Source: Parvibaculum sp045863935
Lineage (GTDB): Bacteria > Pseudomonadota > Alphaproteobacteria > Parvibaculales > Parvibaculaceae
NCBI RefSeq assembly: GCF_045863935.1
Contig: NZ_BTVP01000009.1
Location: 38,327 to 102,326, forward strand
Direction of reading: 5' to 3'
DNA length: 64,000 nucleotides
Of this stretch, positions 1 to 8,695 are shown in pieces. The position numbers and the translations under genes were made by a program. The notes under the pieces are model-generated. The model did no database searches, was not told where the DNA came from, and saw nothing but the letters and a program-made list of their open reading frames with translations. Within the stretch, counting starts at the first letter, position 1, and each line of letters opens with the position of its first letter.

Positions 1-343
1 CGATGCCGTTCTCCATCGTCACTTCGATGCCCAGACCGCCGAACTCGCCGCGCGTCTGCACCTGCATGTCGCGGAAGGTCTTCGGCGTCATGTAGCTCGA
101 GTGAGGATCGAGCGAGGTGAGCATGCCGTTGATGGCATTCTCGACAAGCTTCGCGTCGTCTGTCGGTTCGACATAATCCGCGCGCACGCGCTCGAAAACG
201 TCGCCGAAAAGATTGAGCTGCCGGTAAGTGTTCGATTCGTTCGCTTGAGCGGGCGTATCGAGGAAGCCCTGCTTCACGCCAACAATGGCGGCAAAGGACA
301 GGAGCGTACCGACCGCAAAACCGGCGAAGACGGACTTGTTCAT
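1..343 (-). CDS. ctpA: CtpA-type C-terminal processing protease, N-terminal part (cut by window edge)
   Basis: Only the first 114 codons lie in the window. The reverse strand starts at an ATG at 341-343 with a GAAGG ribosome site. It encodes a membrane-anchor/signal segment (MNKSVFAGFAVGTLLSF...), then the N-terminal region typical of S41 proteases: FERVRADYVEPTDD, INGMLTSLDPHSSYM and the start of the PDZ domain (GEFGGLGIEV). S41 CtpA enzymes cleave C-terminal tails of periplasmic proteins and peptidoglycan hydrolases. The catalytic Ser/Lys are beyond the edge. The start abuts the stop of the EnvC-like gene, so the two are probably co-translated, which fits a shared role in septal wall remodelling. 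Confidence 0.9.
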   Translation of the reverse strand, partial: MNKSVFAGFAVGTLLSFAAIVGVKQGFLDTPAQANESNTYRQLNLFGDVFERVRADYVEPTDDAKLVENAINGMLTSLDPHSSYMTPKTFRDMQVQTRGEFGGLGIEVTMENGI

Positions 344-1684
344 TTAACCACGTGCCTTCTTGTCACTCATGAGCAGCCAGGGTCCCGGATCGATGGGGTC
401 GCCGTCCTTCCGAAACTCGATATAGAGCGCCGGCCCGCGGTCCGTCTCGCCCCGCGTCGCCAACCTGTCTTGTGCGGCCGGATCGTCATCTGCGGGCGGC
501 GGACCCATCATGCCGACCGGCTCGCCGGCAAGGATGCTTTGACCCACCGAGCAGTCAATTCTAGCCATACCCGCCAATAATACATGGTAGCCCTCTCCGA
601 CCGAAATTATCAAGAGTTGGCCGTAGTGCCGAAATGGCCCCGCATAAGAGACCTTGCCGTCAAATGGGGCAACAATTTGAGCATCGGAACGTGTCGAAAT
701 GGTTATCCCCTGCGTCCTGGTGCCGCCCTCCCGGCTGCCATACGCGCGAATGACCGTGCCCGTCACCGGTGGCCGGATGAGACCCCGGGCGTCCGAGAAG
801 CGTCTGGAGGAGGGCATGGACGGGGGAGAGGCGGGCGGACGCAGGATGGCGACCTGGCGTTGTTGCTCGCCGGCGGGGGCGGGCGCGACCCGCGTCGGCT
901 CCTCGGGCTGAGGCTCGGGACGCGGTTCCGGCCGCGTCGCGGGCAGGCGCTCGGCCGCCTGGTCCTCCAGCTTCGAAATCAGGTCGGAGAGGTCCGTCGC
1001 CTGACGGGAAAGGCGTTCGGCTCTCGCCTGCTCGCTCTCGGCGGCGGCGGCAAATTTCTGCTGCGTGGCGAGTTTCCTGTCGAGTAACCCCTGAAGTTCG
1101 CTGCGCTCACGGTCGAGCATGGCTTCCGCCTCGGCGAGCACCGTCCGTTCCTCGCCGATCTCGCGGCGAAGTGCGGCAAGCTGTTCCAGCCGGTCGCGCA
1201 GTTCGGTTGCCTCGGCCTGAAGCTCGGGCACCAGCGTGCCGAGGAGGAGGGCGCTGCGGATCGAGGCAAGCGCATCGTCGGGCCGGACGGCGAGCGCCGG
1301 CGGCGGATGCCTGTCGAGGCGGGTGAGCGCGGCCAGCAACTCGGCCATGTCGTCCTTACGCCTTTCGAGCTGCGCGGTCAGCACGGCTTCGGCGCCCTTC
1401 AGTCCCTGCAGCCTGTCCTCGGAGGCGGAGACGTCGGCTTCATGCGTCTGCACGCGCGCCGCCGTCTCGATGAGCTTCGCGCGGATCGCCTCGGCTTCAG
1501 CGCGCGCGGCTTCGGCCTGCGCCTGCAATTCCTTCTGCCGTTCGAGGCTTGTGCCGATTTCCCTTTGCAGTTTTTCGAGTTCGCCCGGCTCCGCGGTTTC
1601 GGCAAGAAGGGGCAGGGCCGACGGCATTGTCAGCGCCGCTGCGAGGAGCAGCGGGGCAAGCGTCCTATGCAGGGTTTCACGCAC
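344..1684 (-). CDS. envC: EnvC-like murein hydrolase activator (coiled coil + degenerate LytM domain)
   Basis: 446 residues from a GTG start at 1684, which overlaps the end of gpmI by 8 nt. A longer frame exists upstream, but this start puts a signal peptide at the N-terminus (LHRTLAPLLLAAALTMPSA). Residues about 30-240 are a long coiled coil rich in E, A, R and L. A Pro-rich linker follows, then a C-terminal M23/LytM domain (IRAYGSREGG ... VGEGYHVLLAGM). The metal-binding His and Asp of true M23 peptidases are absent, as is normal for EnvC, which activates cell-wall amidases instead of cutting murein. It sits between gpmI and ctpA in a tightly packed operon. Confidence 0.88.
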   Translation of the reverse strand: MRETLHRTLAPLLLAAALTMPSALPLLAETAEPGELEKLQREIGTSLERQKELQAQAEAARAEAEAIRAKLIETAARVQTHEADVSASEDRLQGLKGAEAVLTAQLERRKDDMAELLAALTRLDRHPPPALAVRPDDALASIRSALLLGTLVPELQAEATELRDRLEQLAALRREIGEERTVLAEAEAMLDRERSELQGLLDRKLATQQKFAAAAESEQARAERLSRQATDLSDLISKLEDQAAERLPATRPEPRPEPQPEEPTRVAPAPAGEQQRQVAILRPPASPPSMPSSRRFSDARGLIRPPVTGTVIRAYGSREGGTRTQGITISTRSDAQIVAPFDGKVSYAGPFRHYGQLLIISVGEGYHVLLAGMARIDCSVGQSILAGEPVGMMGPPPADDDPAAQDRLATRGETDRGPALYIEFRKDGDPIDPGPWLLMSDKKARG

Positions 1685-3230
1685 TGACCTTGTCGGTCCG
1701 TTCGGCCGCCAGGGAGCGGCCGGACATCTCGCCCGGCACTTCGACGCCCAGCAGGTCCAGGATCGTCGGAGCGACATCGGCGAGCGTGCCGCCCGCAAGG
1801 CTCACCTTGGTGCCGCCCGCGACGACGAAGGGCACGGGCGCGGCCGTGGTCCGGCGGCAGGCGGCGCCCGTTGCCGGGTCCAGCATCTGCTCCGCCTTGC
1901 CATAAGTCCCGCAGAGGATAAGCGTGCCGCCGCGCTTGCCGATCTGCGCGGCGATCTTGCCGAGATACTTGTCGATCGCCTCGATCGCGCCCACGGTCGC
2001 GCGCAGATTGCCCGTCCGGCCGAGCACAGCGGCATTGCAGAAGCTCGCCGTAATGAGATCGTGCTCGCCCGTCTTGAGAGCGGAGAGCAGTTCGGAGGCA
2101 AGCGCCGCCGCAGCCAGTTCCGGTCTCTTCTCGGCTTGCGCGAGCGGCGGCGTATCGGTCACGAGGACGTTCTCGCCGGGAAGGAGTGCTGGTGCCCCGC
2201 CGCGGGCGAAGGTCCAGAGGTTTGCCTCCGCGATGCTCTCGGTAAGGGTGAGCTGGCGGAGGCCGGAGCGCGAAAGCGCTTCGGCGAGGCTCGGCCGGAA
2301 CTCGATCGCCTCGAACAGCGGTTCGACGCTGCCGCCGAGCGGCGGGGTCAGGCGGACGAGCGAATAGACGCCGCTCAACGGCAACGCCTTCTGCGACAGT
2401 CCGGCGGCGACCGGATCGGCGAGCGCACCGAGCAGCGCATGCCCGTGATCGGGCTGGAGGTTGACGAGAAGCAGGGCGTCGTCCGGCCGGATGCCGCGGA
2501 ACGAGGAGACGAGGGCGGGTGGCACGCGGTCGTCGTCGAGCCCCTTGCGGTAGCATTCGTCGAGATAGGCGGTGGGATATTCCGTATACGGTGCATCGGC
2601 TTCGGTGAGCGCGCGCCAGACCTTCGCCGTTGCGGCGGGATCGGATAGTTCGTCGAAGCCGAAACTCCGGCCGAAGACGCTGCCGAGTTCGGCATTTTCC
2701 GCGCCCGCGATGTCGTCGAGGAACTCGCGCAGATGCTCGATGCCGCCCTGCGGATCAGTGTCGATGCCGTCCATGACGGCATGGACCCGGACTTTCACGC
2801 CCTCATGGCTCAAAAGGGCGGCGAGCACGGCCAGATGGTTCTGGTGTCCGGCGATGCCCGACGGCGTCATCGCGCCGATCAAGTGCACTGCGCCACCCAG
2901 GGGTCGCACGCGCGAGACGATCTGCTTCAGAACGGGGTGAGAGGCAATGCCGCCGGGGCCGTCCGACTGGAAAGCGCGGTTGATCCTTGCGAGCGGCGGT
3001 TCCACGGGCCGGCCCGCGCCGAGCGTCGCATAGGCTGCCTGCGCATGGCCGGGCTTGCCGGGTGCGAGGCCCACCGCCGCTCCCGAGGCGTCGAGCAGCG
3101 TGCGCGGCGAGGTGGCGGCCAGCCGGTCGTAGATCGGCGTCCGCGCCAGGGCGACCGCGTTCCCCTCACGCTCCGCCCGGACGCCCCAGCCATCCAGCAA
3201 GGCAAGGACAATTGGTCGAACGCCGCTCAT
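1677..3230 (-). CDS. gpmI: GpmI-family protein (2,3-bisphosphoglycerate-independent phosphoglycerate mutase fold), probable pseudoenzyme
   Basis: 517 residues, the usual length for this family, with the N-terminal LALLDGWGV motif (Asp13 kept) and recognisable GpmI alignment to the end (APVPFVVAGG, ADVAPTILDLLGV). Nearly every catalytic motif is altered. GNSEVGH carrying the phosphoserine is GHAQAAY (Ser to Ala63); SDGGVHSH is TPSGIAGH; DGRD is DGID; RADR is QPDH; the ETEKY region is TESIA; PDMVGH is AAVLGR; TADHGN is CGTYGK; the last His motif (AHTT) is RRTT. The frame is uninterrupted and overlaps envC, so it looks maintained, probably without mutase activity. The position between rlmH and envC is the usual alphaproteobacterial gpmI place. 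Confidence 0.85.
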   Translation of the reverse strand: MSGVRPIVLALLDGWGVRAEREGNAVALARTPIYDRLAATSPRTLLDASGAAVGLAPGKPGHAQAAYATLGAGRPVEPPLARINRAFQSDGPGGIASHPVLKQIVSRVRPLGGAVHLIGAMTPSGIAGHQNHLAVLAALLSHEGVKVRVHAVMDGIDTDPQGGIEHLREFLDDIAGAENAELGSVFGRSFGFDELSDPAATAKVWRALTEADAPYTEYPTAYLDECYRKGLDDDRVPPALVSSFRGIRPDDALLLVNLQPDHGHALLGALADPVAAGLSQKALPLSGVYSLVRLTPPLGGSVEPLFEAIEFRPSLAEALSRSGLRQLTLTESIAEANLWTFARGGAPALLPGENVLVTDTPPLAQAEKRPELAAAALASELLSALKTGEHDLITASFCNAAVLGRTGNLRATVGAIEAIDKYLGKIAAQIGKRGGTLILCGTYGKAEQMLDPATGAACRRTTAAPVPFVVAGGTKVSLAGGTLADVAPTILDLLGVEVPGEMSGRSLAAERTDKVSA

Positions 3231-3381
3231 CGCAATCCTGAAAAATATGAAATTTGGCGAACCCCGAGGTTCGAATCGCCGCACCCGCAGCAAACCCGAA
3301 ACCTAGAGCAGAACCCGGCCGGATGGAATCGCAAAGCGGTAACACTCGAAGACGAAAATCCGCCTATCGCGCGCAATCGTG

Positions 3382-3864
3382 TCAGGCGCGATGATAGGGG
3401 TGGCCGGAAAGTATCGTGACGGCGCGGTAAAGCTGTTCGGCCAGCATCACGCGGGCAAGCATGTGCGGCCAGGTCATCGCGCCGAAGGCCATGACATGGG
3501 CGGCGCCGTCGCGCAGCGAAGGGGCAAGCCCGTTCGCGCCGCCGATCAGGAAGGCGATATCGGCGGTTCCCGTGTCGCGCCACTTGCCCAGTCTTTTTGC
3601 GAAGGCTTCGCTCGTCTCGACACGGCCGCGTTCGTCGAGCGCAACGACGAGCGCTCCTTTCGGCATCGCGGCGGCGAGAAGGGCCGCTTCGCGTTCCATG
3701 AGTTCCGCCGCGTCGCTGCGGCGCTTTTCCTCGACCTCGGCAAGGGGCAGCGCGGTAAGGCCGATGCCGCGCCCCGCCGCGTCGAAGCGCGACATGTAGT
3801 CGTCGAGAAGGAGTTTTTCGGGGCCGTTCTTCAGCCGCCCCACGGCACAGATCTGGACGCGCAT
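3382..3864 (-). CDS. rlmH: 23S rRNA pseudouridine1915 N3-methyltransferase RlmH
   Basis: 160 residues from the ATG at 3862-3864 (MRVQICAVGRLKNGPE); an upstream in-frame extension has no family match. The SPOUT methyltransferase features are clear: VVALDERGRVETSEAFA, the SAM-binding loop FLIGGANGL, and a C-terminus (HMLARVMLAEQLYRA ... SGHPYHRA) that ends in the typical HPYHR motif. RlmH methylates the pseudouridine in helix 69 of 23S rRNA on assembled ribosomes. It lies between rsfS and gpmI on the same strand, the common arrangement in alphaproteobacteria. Confidence 0.96.
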   Translation of the reverse strand: MRVQICAVGRLKNGPEKLLLDDYMSRFDAAGRGIGLTALPLAEVEEKRRSDAAELMEREAALLAAAMPKGALVVALDERGRVETSEAFAKRLGKWRDTGTADIAFLIGGANGLAPSLRDGAAHVMAFGAMTWPHMLARVMLAEQLYRAVTILSGHPYHRA

Positions 3865-3942
3865 AAATCCCCGTCCGGCATGGCGCCGGCCATTAGCGGA
3901 CGCGGGGAGAAGCATCCGGCGAGGTTCGAGGGGTCTGTCGCC

Positions 3943-4407
3943 TCAAACGGCCATCTGGTCTGCCGGAATATCGGCGGACCACATCTTCTCCAGCTTGTAG
4001 AACTCGCGCACCTCGGGACGGAAGACATGGACCACCACGTCGCCGCCATCGATGAGCACCCAGTCGCCCTGTTTCATTCCCTCGACCTGCGACGTGCCGA
4101 ACCCGGCCTCTTTCAGGCGGCGTACGAGATGGTCGGCCACCGCGCCGACATGGCGCTGCGACCGTCCGCTCGCGACCACCATGTGATCGGCGATGGGTGT
4201 CTTTCCGGTCAGATCGATGGAAACCACATCTTCGGCCTTGTCTTCCTCCAGGCTCTCGAGCACGAGAGCGAGCATTTCCGAAGACTTGCCGGTGTCGGCC
4301 GCCTGTCCCTTGCGGGATGCGGGGGGCCGTTTTACTGCTCCGGCGGACTTTGCCGCGCCGGGCCCTTGCTGGACCTTGAGGTCCGGTGATTGTCTGCTCA
4401 GGAACAC
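3943..4407 (-). CDS. rsfS: Ribosomal silencing factor RsfS
   Basis: 154 residues. The first 40 or so are a charged, Pro/Ala-rich extension. The Iojap/RsfS core follows: LESLEEDKAEDVVSIDLTGK, ADHMVVASGRSQRHVGAVAD, GDWVLIDGGDVVVHVF and the C-terminal REFYKLEKMW motif. RsfS binds L14 and blocks subunit joining when nutrients are scarce. It lies upstream of rlmH with a 78-nt gap and downstream of nadD. A possible promoter sits in the 138-nt gap before it, so it may be expressed partly independently of the proBA-nadD genes. Confidence 0.95.
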   Translation of the reverse strand: MFLSRQSPDLKVQQGPGAAKSAGAVKRPPASRKGQAADTGKSSEMLALVLESLEEDKAEDVVSIDLTGKTPIADHMVVASGRSQRHVGAVADHLVRRLKEAGFGTSQVEGMKQGDWVLIDGGDVVVHVFRPEVREFYKLEKMWSADIPADQMAV

Positions 4408-4474
4408 ACTCCTCTATTCAGCAAACATGTTTACCAACTTGCGCAACGGACGATGAAATGCCCGTAACGCCTAA

Positions 4475-4503
4475 AGAATAAGCCTCGCAAGGCTTCAATT
4501 CAA
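4475..4503 (-). promoter_or_regulatory. Possible sigma70 promoter of rsfS
   Basis: On the reverse strand TTGAAT (4498-4503) is followed after 17 nt by TATTCT (4475-4480). The spacer holds a small palindrome AGCCT-tgcg-AGGCT. Both hexamers match the consensus at four of six positions and the spacing is ideal. The gap has no other evident function. Confidence 0.4.
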
Positions 4504-4545
4504 TGACGGGATTTTGACAGGCAGGCGACGTTCGGCCCGAATGGC

Positions 4546-5142
4546 TCAGGCTTTGCCGCCGGCCGCGCGGATTGCGGTCGCCGAGGCGGGGTTTTCCGGT
4601 CCGCCGAGAAAGACGAGGGCGGGCGGTTCCATGAGCGGCAGCAGAGCCGCATCGCTCGTATCGAGCGTCCAGGGCCGCAGCATGGCGGCGGCCGGGGAGA
4701 GGCGCGCCTTGAGCGTGTAGCCAGGGCGCGGATAGACCGCGATCGGCACGGTTGCCGCGATTTCCTGCCAGTTCCGCCATTTCGGGAACTGCAGCATGTT
4801 GTCGGCTCCCATCAGCCAGACAAAGCGGGTTCCGGCAAAGTGGGCGGTCAGTTCGGCCAGCGTGTCGGCGGTATAGCGCGTGCCGAGCTCAGCCTCGATG
4901 CCGCTCACCACGATGCGCGGATCGCGGGCCATCTTTTCCGCCGAGGCGAAGCGCCTGGCATAGGGCGCCATGTCCTTTTCGGGCTTCAGCGGATTGCCGG
5001 GCGAGACGAGCCACCAGACGCGGTCGAGCCTGAGAGATTGCAGGCACATGCGTGTCAGATGCAGGTGGCCTTCATGCGCGGGATTGAAGGAGCCACCGAG
5101 GAGGCCCACCTTCAGTCCCGGCGTCAGCATCTCGCGGCGCAT
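4546..5142 (-). CDS. nadD: Nicotinate-nucleotide adenylyltransferase NadD
   Basis: 198 residues from the ATG at 5140-5142, one base after the proA stop; an alternative ATG is four codons in. The nucleotidyltransferase motif LLGGSFNPAHEGHLHLT is at residues about 12-28. The downstream WLMGADNMLQF segment and the SATAIR motif near the end complete the family pattern. NadD adenylates nicotinate mononucleotide in NAD synthesis. The near-zero distance to proA suggests translational coupling. A longer frame extending into proA is a shadow. Confidence 0.94.
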   Translation of the reverse strand: MRREMLTPGLKVGLLGGSFNPAHEGHLHLTRMCLQSLRLDRVWWLVSPGNPLKPEKDMAPYARRFASAEKMARDPRIVVSGIEAELGTRYTADTLAELTAHFAGTRFVWLMGADNMLQFPKWRNWQEIAATVPIAVYPRPGYTLKARLSPAAAMLRPWTLDTSDAALLPLMEPPALVFLGGPENPASATAIRAAGGKA

Positions 5143-5143
5143 G

Positions 5144-6442
5144 TCAGGGACGAACCTGACCGCTGCCGCGCACCAGATATTTGAAGCTCGTGAGCTGCTC
5201 GACGCCGACGGGACCGCGCGCATGGAACTTGCCGGTCGCGATGCCGATTTCCGCGCCCATGCCGAACTCGCCGCCATCGGCGAATTGCGTCGAGGCGTTG
5301 TGCAGCAGGATCGCGCTGTCCACTTCGGCGAAGAAGCGGTCGGCCGTCTTGCCGTTCGCGGTCACGATGCACTCGGTGTGGCTGGAGCCGTATTTGCCGA
5401 TATGGGCAATGGCGCCGCCGACGCCCTTCACCACGCGTACCGCGATGATCGCGTCCAGATATTCCGTGTACCAGTCTTCTTCCGCGGCGGGCTTCACGCG
5501 CGCGTCCGTCTTCTGCGTCGCCTCATCGCCGCGCACCTCGCAGCCTTCGGCGATCAGGGCCTGGACGAGAGGGGCGAGATGCGTGTCCTTGCAGGCTTCG
5601 TCCACAAGCAACGTCTCGGCCGCGCCGCATACGCCGGTGCGCCGAAGCTTCGCGTTCAGCACGATGTTGCGCGCCATGTCGAGGTCGGCCTCGCCATCCA
5701 CATAGACATGGCAGACGCCTTCGAGATGCGCGAAGACCGGTACGCGCGCTTCTTCCTGCACGCGCGCGACGAGGCTCTTGCCGCCGCGCGGCACGATGAC
5801 GTCGATATTGCCGTTGAGCCCTTTCAGCATTTCGCCAACCGCCGCGCGATCCGTCACGGGCACGAGCTGGATCGAGGCTTCGGGAAGGTTCGCGGCGAGA
5901 ATGCCCTCGACAAGCGAGGCATGGATTGCCTTGTTCGAGCGCGATGCTTCCGAGCCGCCGCGCAGCACGGCGGCATTGCCGGCCTTCAGGCAGAGTGCGC
6001 CGGCATCCGCCGTCACGTTCGGGCGGCTCTCGTAAACGATGCCGATGACGCCCAGGGGCACGCGCACGCGTTCGATGTGAAGACCGTTCGGGCGGTCCCA
6101 TTCCGCGATCTTCGAGCCCACGGGGTCGGGCAGAGCGGCGATTTCCTCCAGCGCCTTCGCAATCGCTTCCACGCGCTTCGCATCGAGCGTCAGCCGGTCG
6201 ATCATGGAAGGCGCGAGGCCATTCTTCAGAGCATCCGCCACATCGTCGGCATTGGCCTTCAGGATGTCGTCCGCATTGGCGCGAACGCACATGGCGGCGG
6301 CCAGCAGCGCGGCATCCTTCTGCTTCGTCGGCGTCGTGGCAAGCGCCGTCGCCGCCGCGCGCGCCTTCTCGCCGATTTCGGCCATCAGGCCCGCGATGTT
6401 CGTCTCGCCGGTATTCAGTTTCACGATGCTCACGGTCGTCAC
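5144..6442 (-). CDS. proA: Glutamate-5-semialdehyde dehydrogenase (gamma-glutamyl phosphate reductase)
   Basis: 432 residues, typical for ProA. The start MTTVSIVKLN is followed by IGEKARAAATALA, the NADPH-binding region (LGVIGIVYESRPNVTADA, LRGGSEA) and the catalytic cysteine in RTGVCGAAETLLVD. It reduces gamma-glutamyl phosphate to glutamate semialdehyde, the second step of proline synthesis. It lies downstream of proB with a gap of about 100 nt and immediately before nadD. Confidence 0.97.
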   Translation of the reverse strand: MTTVSIVKLNTGETNIAGLMAEIGEKARAAATALATTPTKQKDAALLAAAMCVRANADDILKANADDVADALKNGLAPSMIDRLTLDAKRVEAIAKALEEIAALPDPVGSKIAEWDRPNGLHIERVRVPLGVIGIVYESRPNVTADAGALCLKAGNAAVLRGGSEASRSNKAIHASLVEGILAANLPEASIQLVPVTDRAAVGEMLKGLNGNIDVIVPRGGKSLVARVQEEARVPVFAHLEGVCHVYVDGEADLDMARNIVLNAKLRRTGVCGAAETLLVDEACKDTHLAPLVQALIAEGCEVRGDEATQKTDARVKPAAEEDWYTEYLDAIIAVRVVKGVGGAIAHIGKYGSSHTECIVTANGKTADRFFAEVDSAILLHNASTQFADGGEFGMGAEIGIATGKFHARGPVGVEQLTSFKYLVRGSGQVRP

Positions 6443-6538
6443 CTGTCTACGTCGATAGGCTGGAAGAGTATTTCAGGCAGCCTCACGTCTTTCAATGCCG
6501 CAGGGCCCAGCGTCATATGGGCCCGGGCCTTGCTCATT

Positions 6539-7651
6539 TCACGGCTTTTTAAGCACCAGATCGTCGCGATGGATCATTTCCGCGCGACCGGAAAAGCCCA
6601 GCAGCTCCTCGATCTCCTGGCTTGGATGGCCCATGATCGCGCGCGCATCCTCGCTTGCATAGGCGCTCAACCCCCGCGCAATCTCGTGGCCCGCGCCATC
6701 GCGCACGGTCACGGCGTCGCCGCGCCCGAACTCTCCCTCGACGGCGGTCACGCCTGCCGGCAGCAGGCTGCGGCCCTGGGTCAGCGCCTTCACGGCGCCA
6801 TCGTCGATGATGATGGTGCCGAGGCTTTTCAGTGAGCCCGATATCCACCGCTTTCGCGCGGCAAAGGGCGTCGAATGCGCCGCGAACCAGGTGCAGCGTG
6901 TGCCGTCCTCGATCGCCTTCAGCGGATGCAGCGCGCGGCCGTTCGCGATCGCCATGCGCGCGCCGCCTTCGGTTGCAATGCGCGCCGCTGCGATCTTGGT
7001 CTTCATGCCGCCGCGCGAATAGATGCTTGCCGCATCGCCCGCCATCGCCTCGATTTCGGGCGTGATTTCGGCGACTTCGGCGAGATGCTTCGCGCCGGGC
7101 AGGTGTGGCGGCGCGGTGTAGAGGCCGTCGACGTCGGACAAAAGCACGAGGCAGTCCGCCGACACCATGCTGGCCACGCGGGCGGCGAGGCGGTCATTGT
7201 CGCCATAGCGGATTTCCGACGTTGCCACCGTGTCGTTCTCGTTGATGACGGGCACGGCGCCGAGTTTCAGCAGCGTCTGCAGGGTCGAGCGCGCGTTGAG
7301 GTAGCGGCGGCGCTCCTCCGTGTCCTCGAGCGTCAGCAGTATCTGCGCGCAGGAAAAGCCATATGCCGAAAGGATTTCCTGAAAGGCCTGCGCCAGGCCG
7401 ATCTGGCCGACAGCGGCAGCAGCCTGACTTTCTTCGAGTTTCAGCTTTCCGGCGGGCAGTTTCAGTGCGCGGCGTCCAAGCGCGATGGCGCCGGAGGAAA
7501 CGATCAGCATTTCCTGCCCGCGCGCGCGCATCCTCGCCACATCCTCGACCATCGCCTGCAGCCAGGTGCGGTTGAGCTTGCCCGTCTCCGCGTCCGTCAG
7601 CAGCGCGGAGCCGATCTTCACGACGACGCGCTGCGCTTTTTCAAGTTGCAT
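6539..7651 (-). CDS. proB: Glutamate 5-kinase ProB
   Basis: 370 residues from the ATG at 7649-7651, two bases after the obgE stop; a TTG two codons upstream would overlap that stop. The amino-acid kinase domain shows VVVKIGSALLTD, LIVSSGAIALGR, INENDTVAT and FGDNDRL-like YGDNDRLAARVA. A C-terminal PUA domain follows (residues about 275-355, DDGAVKALTQGRSLLPAGV). It phosphorylates glutamate, the first committed step to proline, and is usually feedback inhibited by proline. Its operon partners are obgE upstream and proA downstream. Confidence 0.97.
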   Translation of the reverse strand: MQLEKAQRVVVKIGSALLTDAETGKLNRTWLQAMVEDVARMRARGQEMLIVSSGAIALGRRALKLPAGKLKLEESQAAAAVGQIGLAQAFQEILSAYGFSCAQILLTLEDTEERRRYLNARSTLQTLLKLGAVPVINENDTVATSEIRYGDNDRLAARVASMVSADCLVLLSDVDGLYTAPPHLPGAKHLAEVAEITPEIEAMAGDAASIYSRGGMKTKIAAARIATEGGARMAIANGRALHPLKAIEDGTRCTWFAAHSTPFAARKRWISGSLKSLGTIIIDDGAVKALTQGRSLLPAGVTAVEGEFGRGDAVTVRDGAGHEIARGLSAYASEDARAIMGHPSQEIEELLGFSGRAEMIHRDDLVLKKP

Positions 7652-7653
7652 GC

Positions 7654-8694
7654 TCAAGGCCGCCAGCCCTCTTCTTCATCCGCTTCTTCGGCGCGTTCTT
7701 CCGCGCGCCGTACGCCGATTTCGTCCGCCGCGAGCCGCAATACGTCGGTGACACCTTCGCCGGACACGCCGGAAATCACATACACCTCGCCGCCGCTTTC
7801 CGCCGCGAGAATCGCTTTCTTCGCCTCGCGCTCTTCCTCGCTCAGTGCATCTGCCTTGTTGAGGCAGAGAATTTCGGGCTTTTCCTCCAGCCCCGCGCCA
7901 TAGGCCTCGATCTCGCTGCGGATGATGCCATAGGCCTCGCCCACATCGTCCGAGGTGCCGTCGACCAGGTGGATCAGGATGCGGCAGCGCTCCAGATGTC
8001 CAAGGAAGCGGTCGCCGAGGCCGGCGCCTTCATGCGCGCCTTCGATGAGGCCGGGAATGTCGGCCAGCACGAAGCTGCGTGTGTCGACGGTGACGACGCC
8101 GAGCCCCGGCGTCAGCGTGGTGAAGGGATAGTCGGCGATCTTCGGTTTCGCCGCGCTCACCGCCGCGAGGAAGGTCGACTTGCCCGCATTGGGCAGCCCC
8201 ACCAGCCCCGCATCGGCGATGAGCTTCAGGCGCAGCACGACCGTCTTTTCCACGCCCTCAAGGCCCGGGTTGGCGCGCCGTGGCGCCTGGTTGGTCGAAC
8301 TCTTGAAATAGGTATTGCCGAAGCCGCCATTGCCGCCCTTGGCGAGCACGAGGCGCTGGCCGGGTTCGATCATGTCGGCGATCAGCGTTTCCCCGTCTTC
8401 CTCGAATATCTGCGTACCGACAGGCACCTTCAGCACGACGTCGGCGCCGTTCGCGCCGGAGCGGTTCTTGCCCATGCCGTGCATGCCGGTCTTGGCCCTG
8501 AAGTGCTGCTGGAAGCGGTAGTCGATGAGTGTGTTGAGGCCCTCGACGCATTCGACAACGACATCGCCGCCCCGGCCGCCATCGCCGCCGTCCGGTCCGC
8601 CGAACTCGATGAACTTCTCGCGGCGGAAGCTCACGCAGCCCGCGCCGCCATTGCCCGAGCGGATATGGATTTTCGCCTCGTCGAGGAACTTCAT
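7654..8694 (-). CDS. obgE: Obg-family GTPase ObgE/CgtA
   Basis: 346 residues. The glycine-rich Obg domain is at residues 1-158 (IRSGNGGAGCVSFRREKF, GGDGGRGGDV). The G domain follows with GLPNAGKST (G1), DIPGLIEGAHEGAGLG (switch region) and the NKAD motif in LCLNKAD. The C-terminus is an acidic tail (ERAEEADEEEG). ObgE acts in 50S maturation and stress signalling. It has no TGS-like C-terminal extension. It follows a GNAT gene by one base and is followed by proB after two bases. Confidence 0.97.
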   Translation of the reverse strand: MKFLDEAKIHIRSGNGGAGCVSFRREKFIEFGGPDGGDGGRGGDVVVECVEGLNTLIDYRFQQHFRAKTGMHGMGKNRSGANGADVVLKVPVGTQIFEEDGETLIADMIEPGQRLVLAKGGNGGFGNTYFKSSTNQAPRRANPGLEGVEKTVVLRLKLIADAGLVGLPNAGKSTFLAAVSAAKPKIADYPFTTLTPGLGVVTVDTRSFVLADIPGLIEGAHEGAGLGDRFLGHLERCRILIHLVDGTSDDVGEAYGIIRSEIEAYGAGLEEKPEILCLNKADALSEEEREAKKAILAAESGGEVYVISGVSGEGVTDVLRLAADEIGVRRAEERAEEADEEEGWRP

Positions 8695-8695
8695 G

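Noticed and set aside
344..1684. EnvC-like protein considered an active M23 peptidase
   Set aside because: The HxxxD and HxH metal ligands are missing in the C-terminal domain, as in amidase activators.
1677..3230. The odd GpmI considered a sequencing or frameshift artefact
   Set aside because: Substitutions are spread in frame over the whole length while flanking framework residues align, which a frameshift could not produce.
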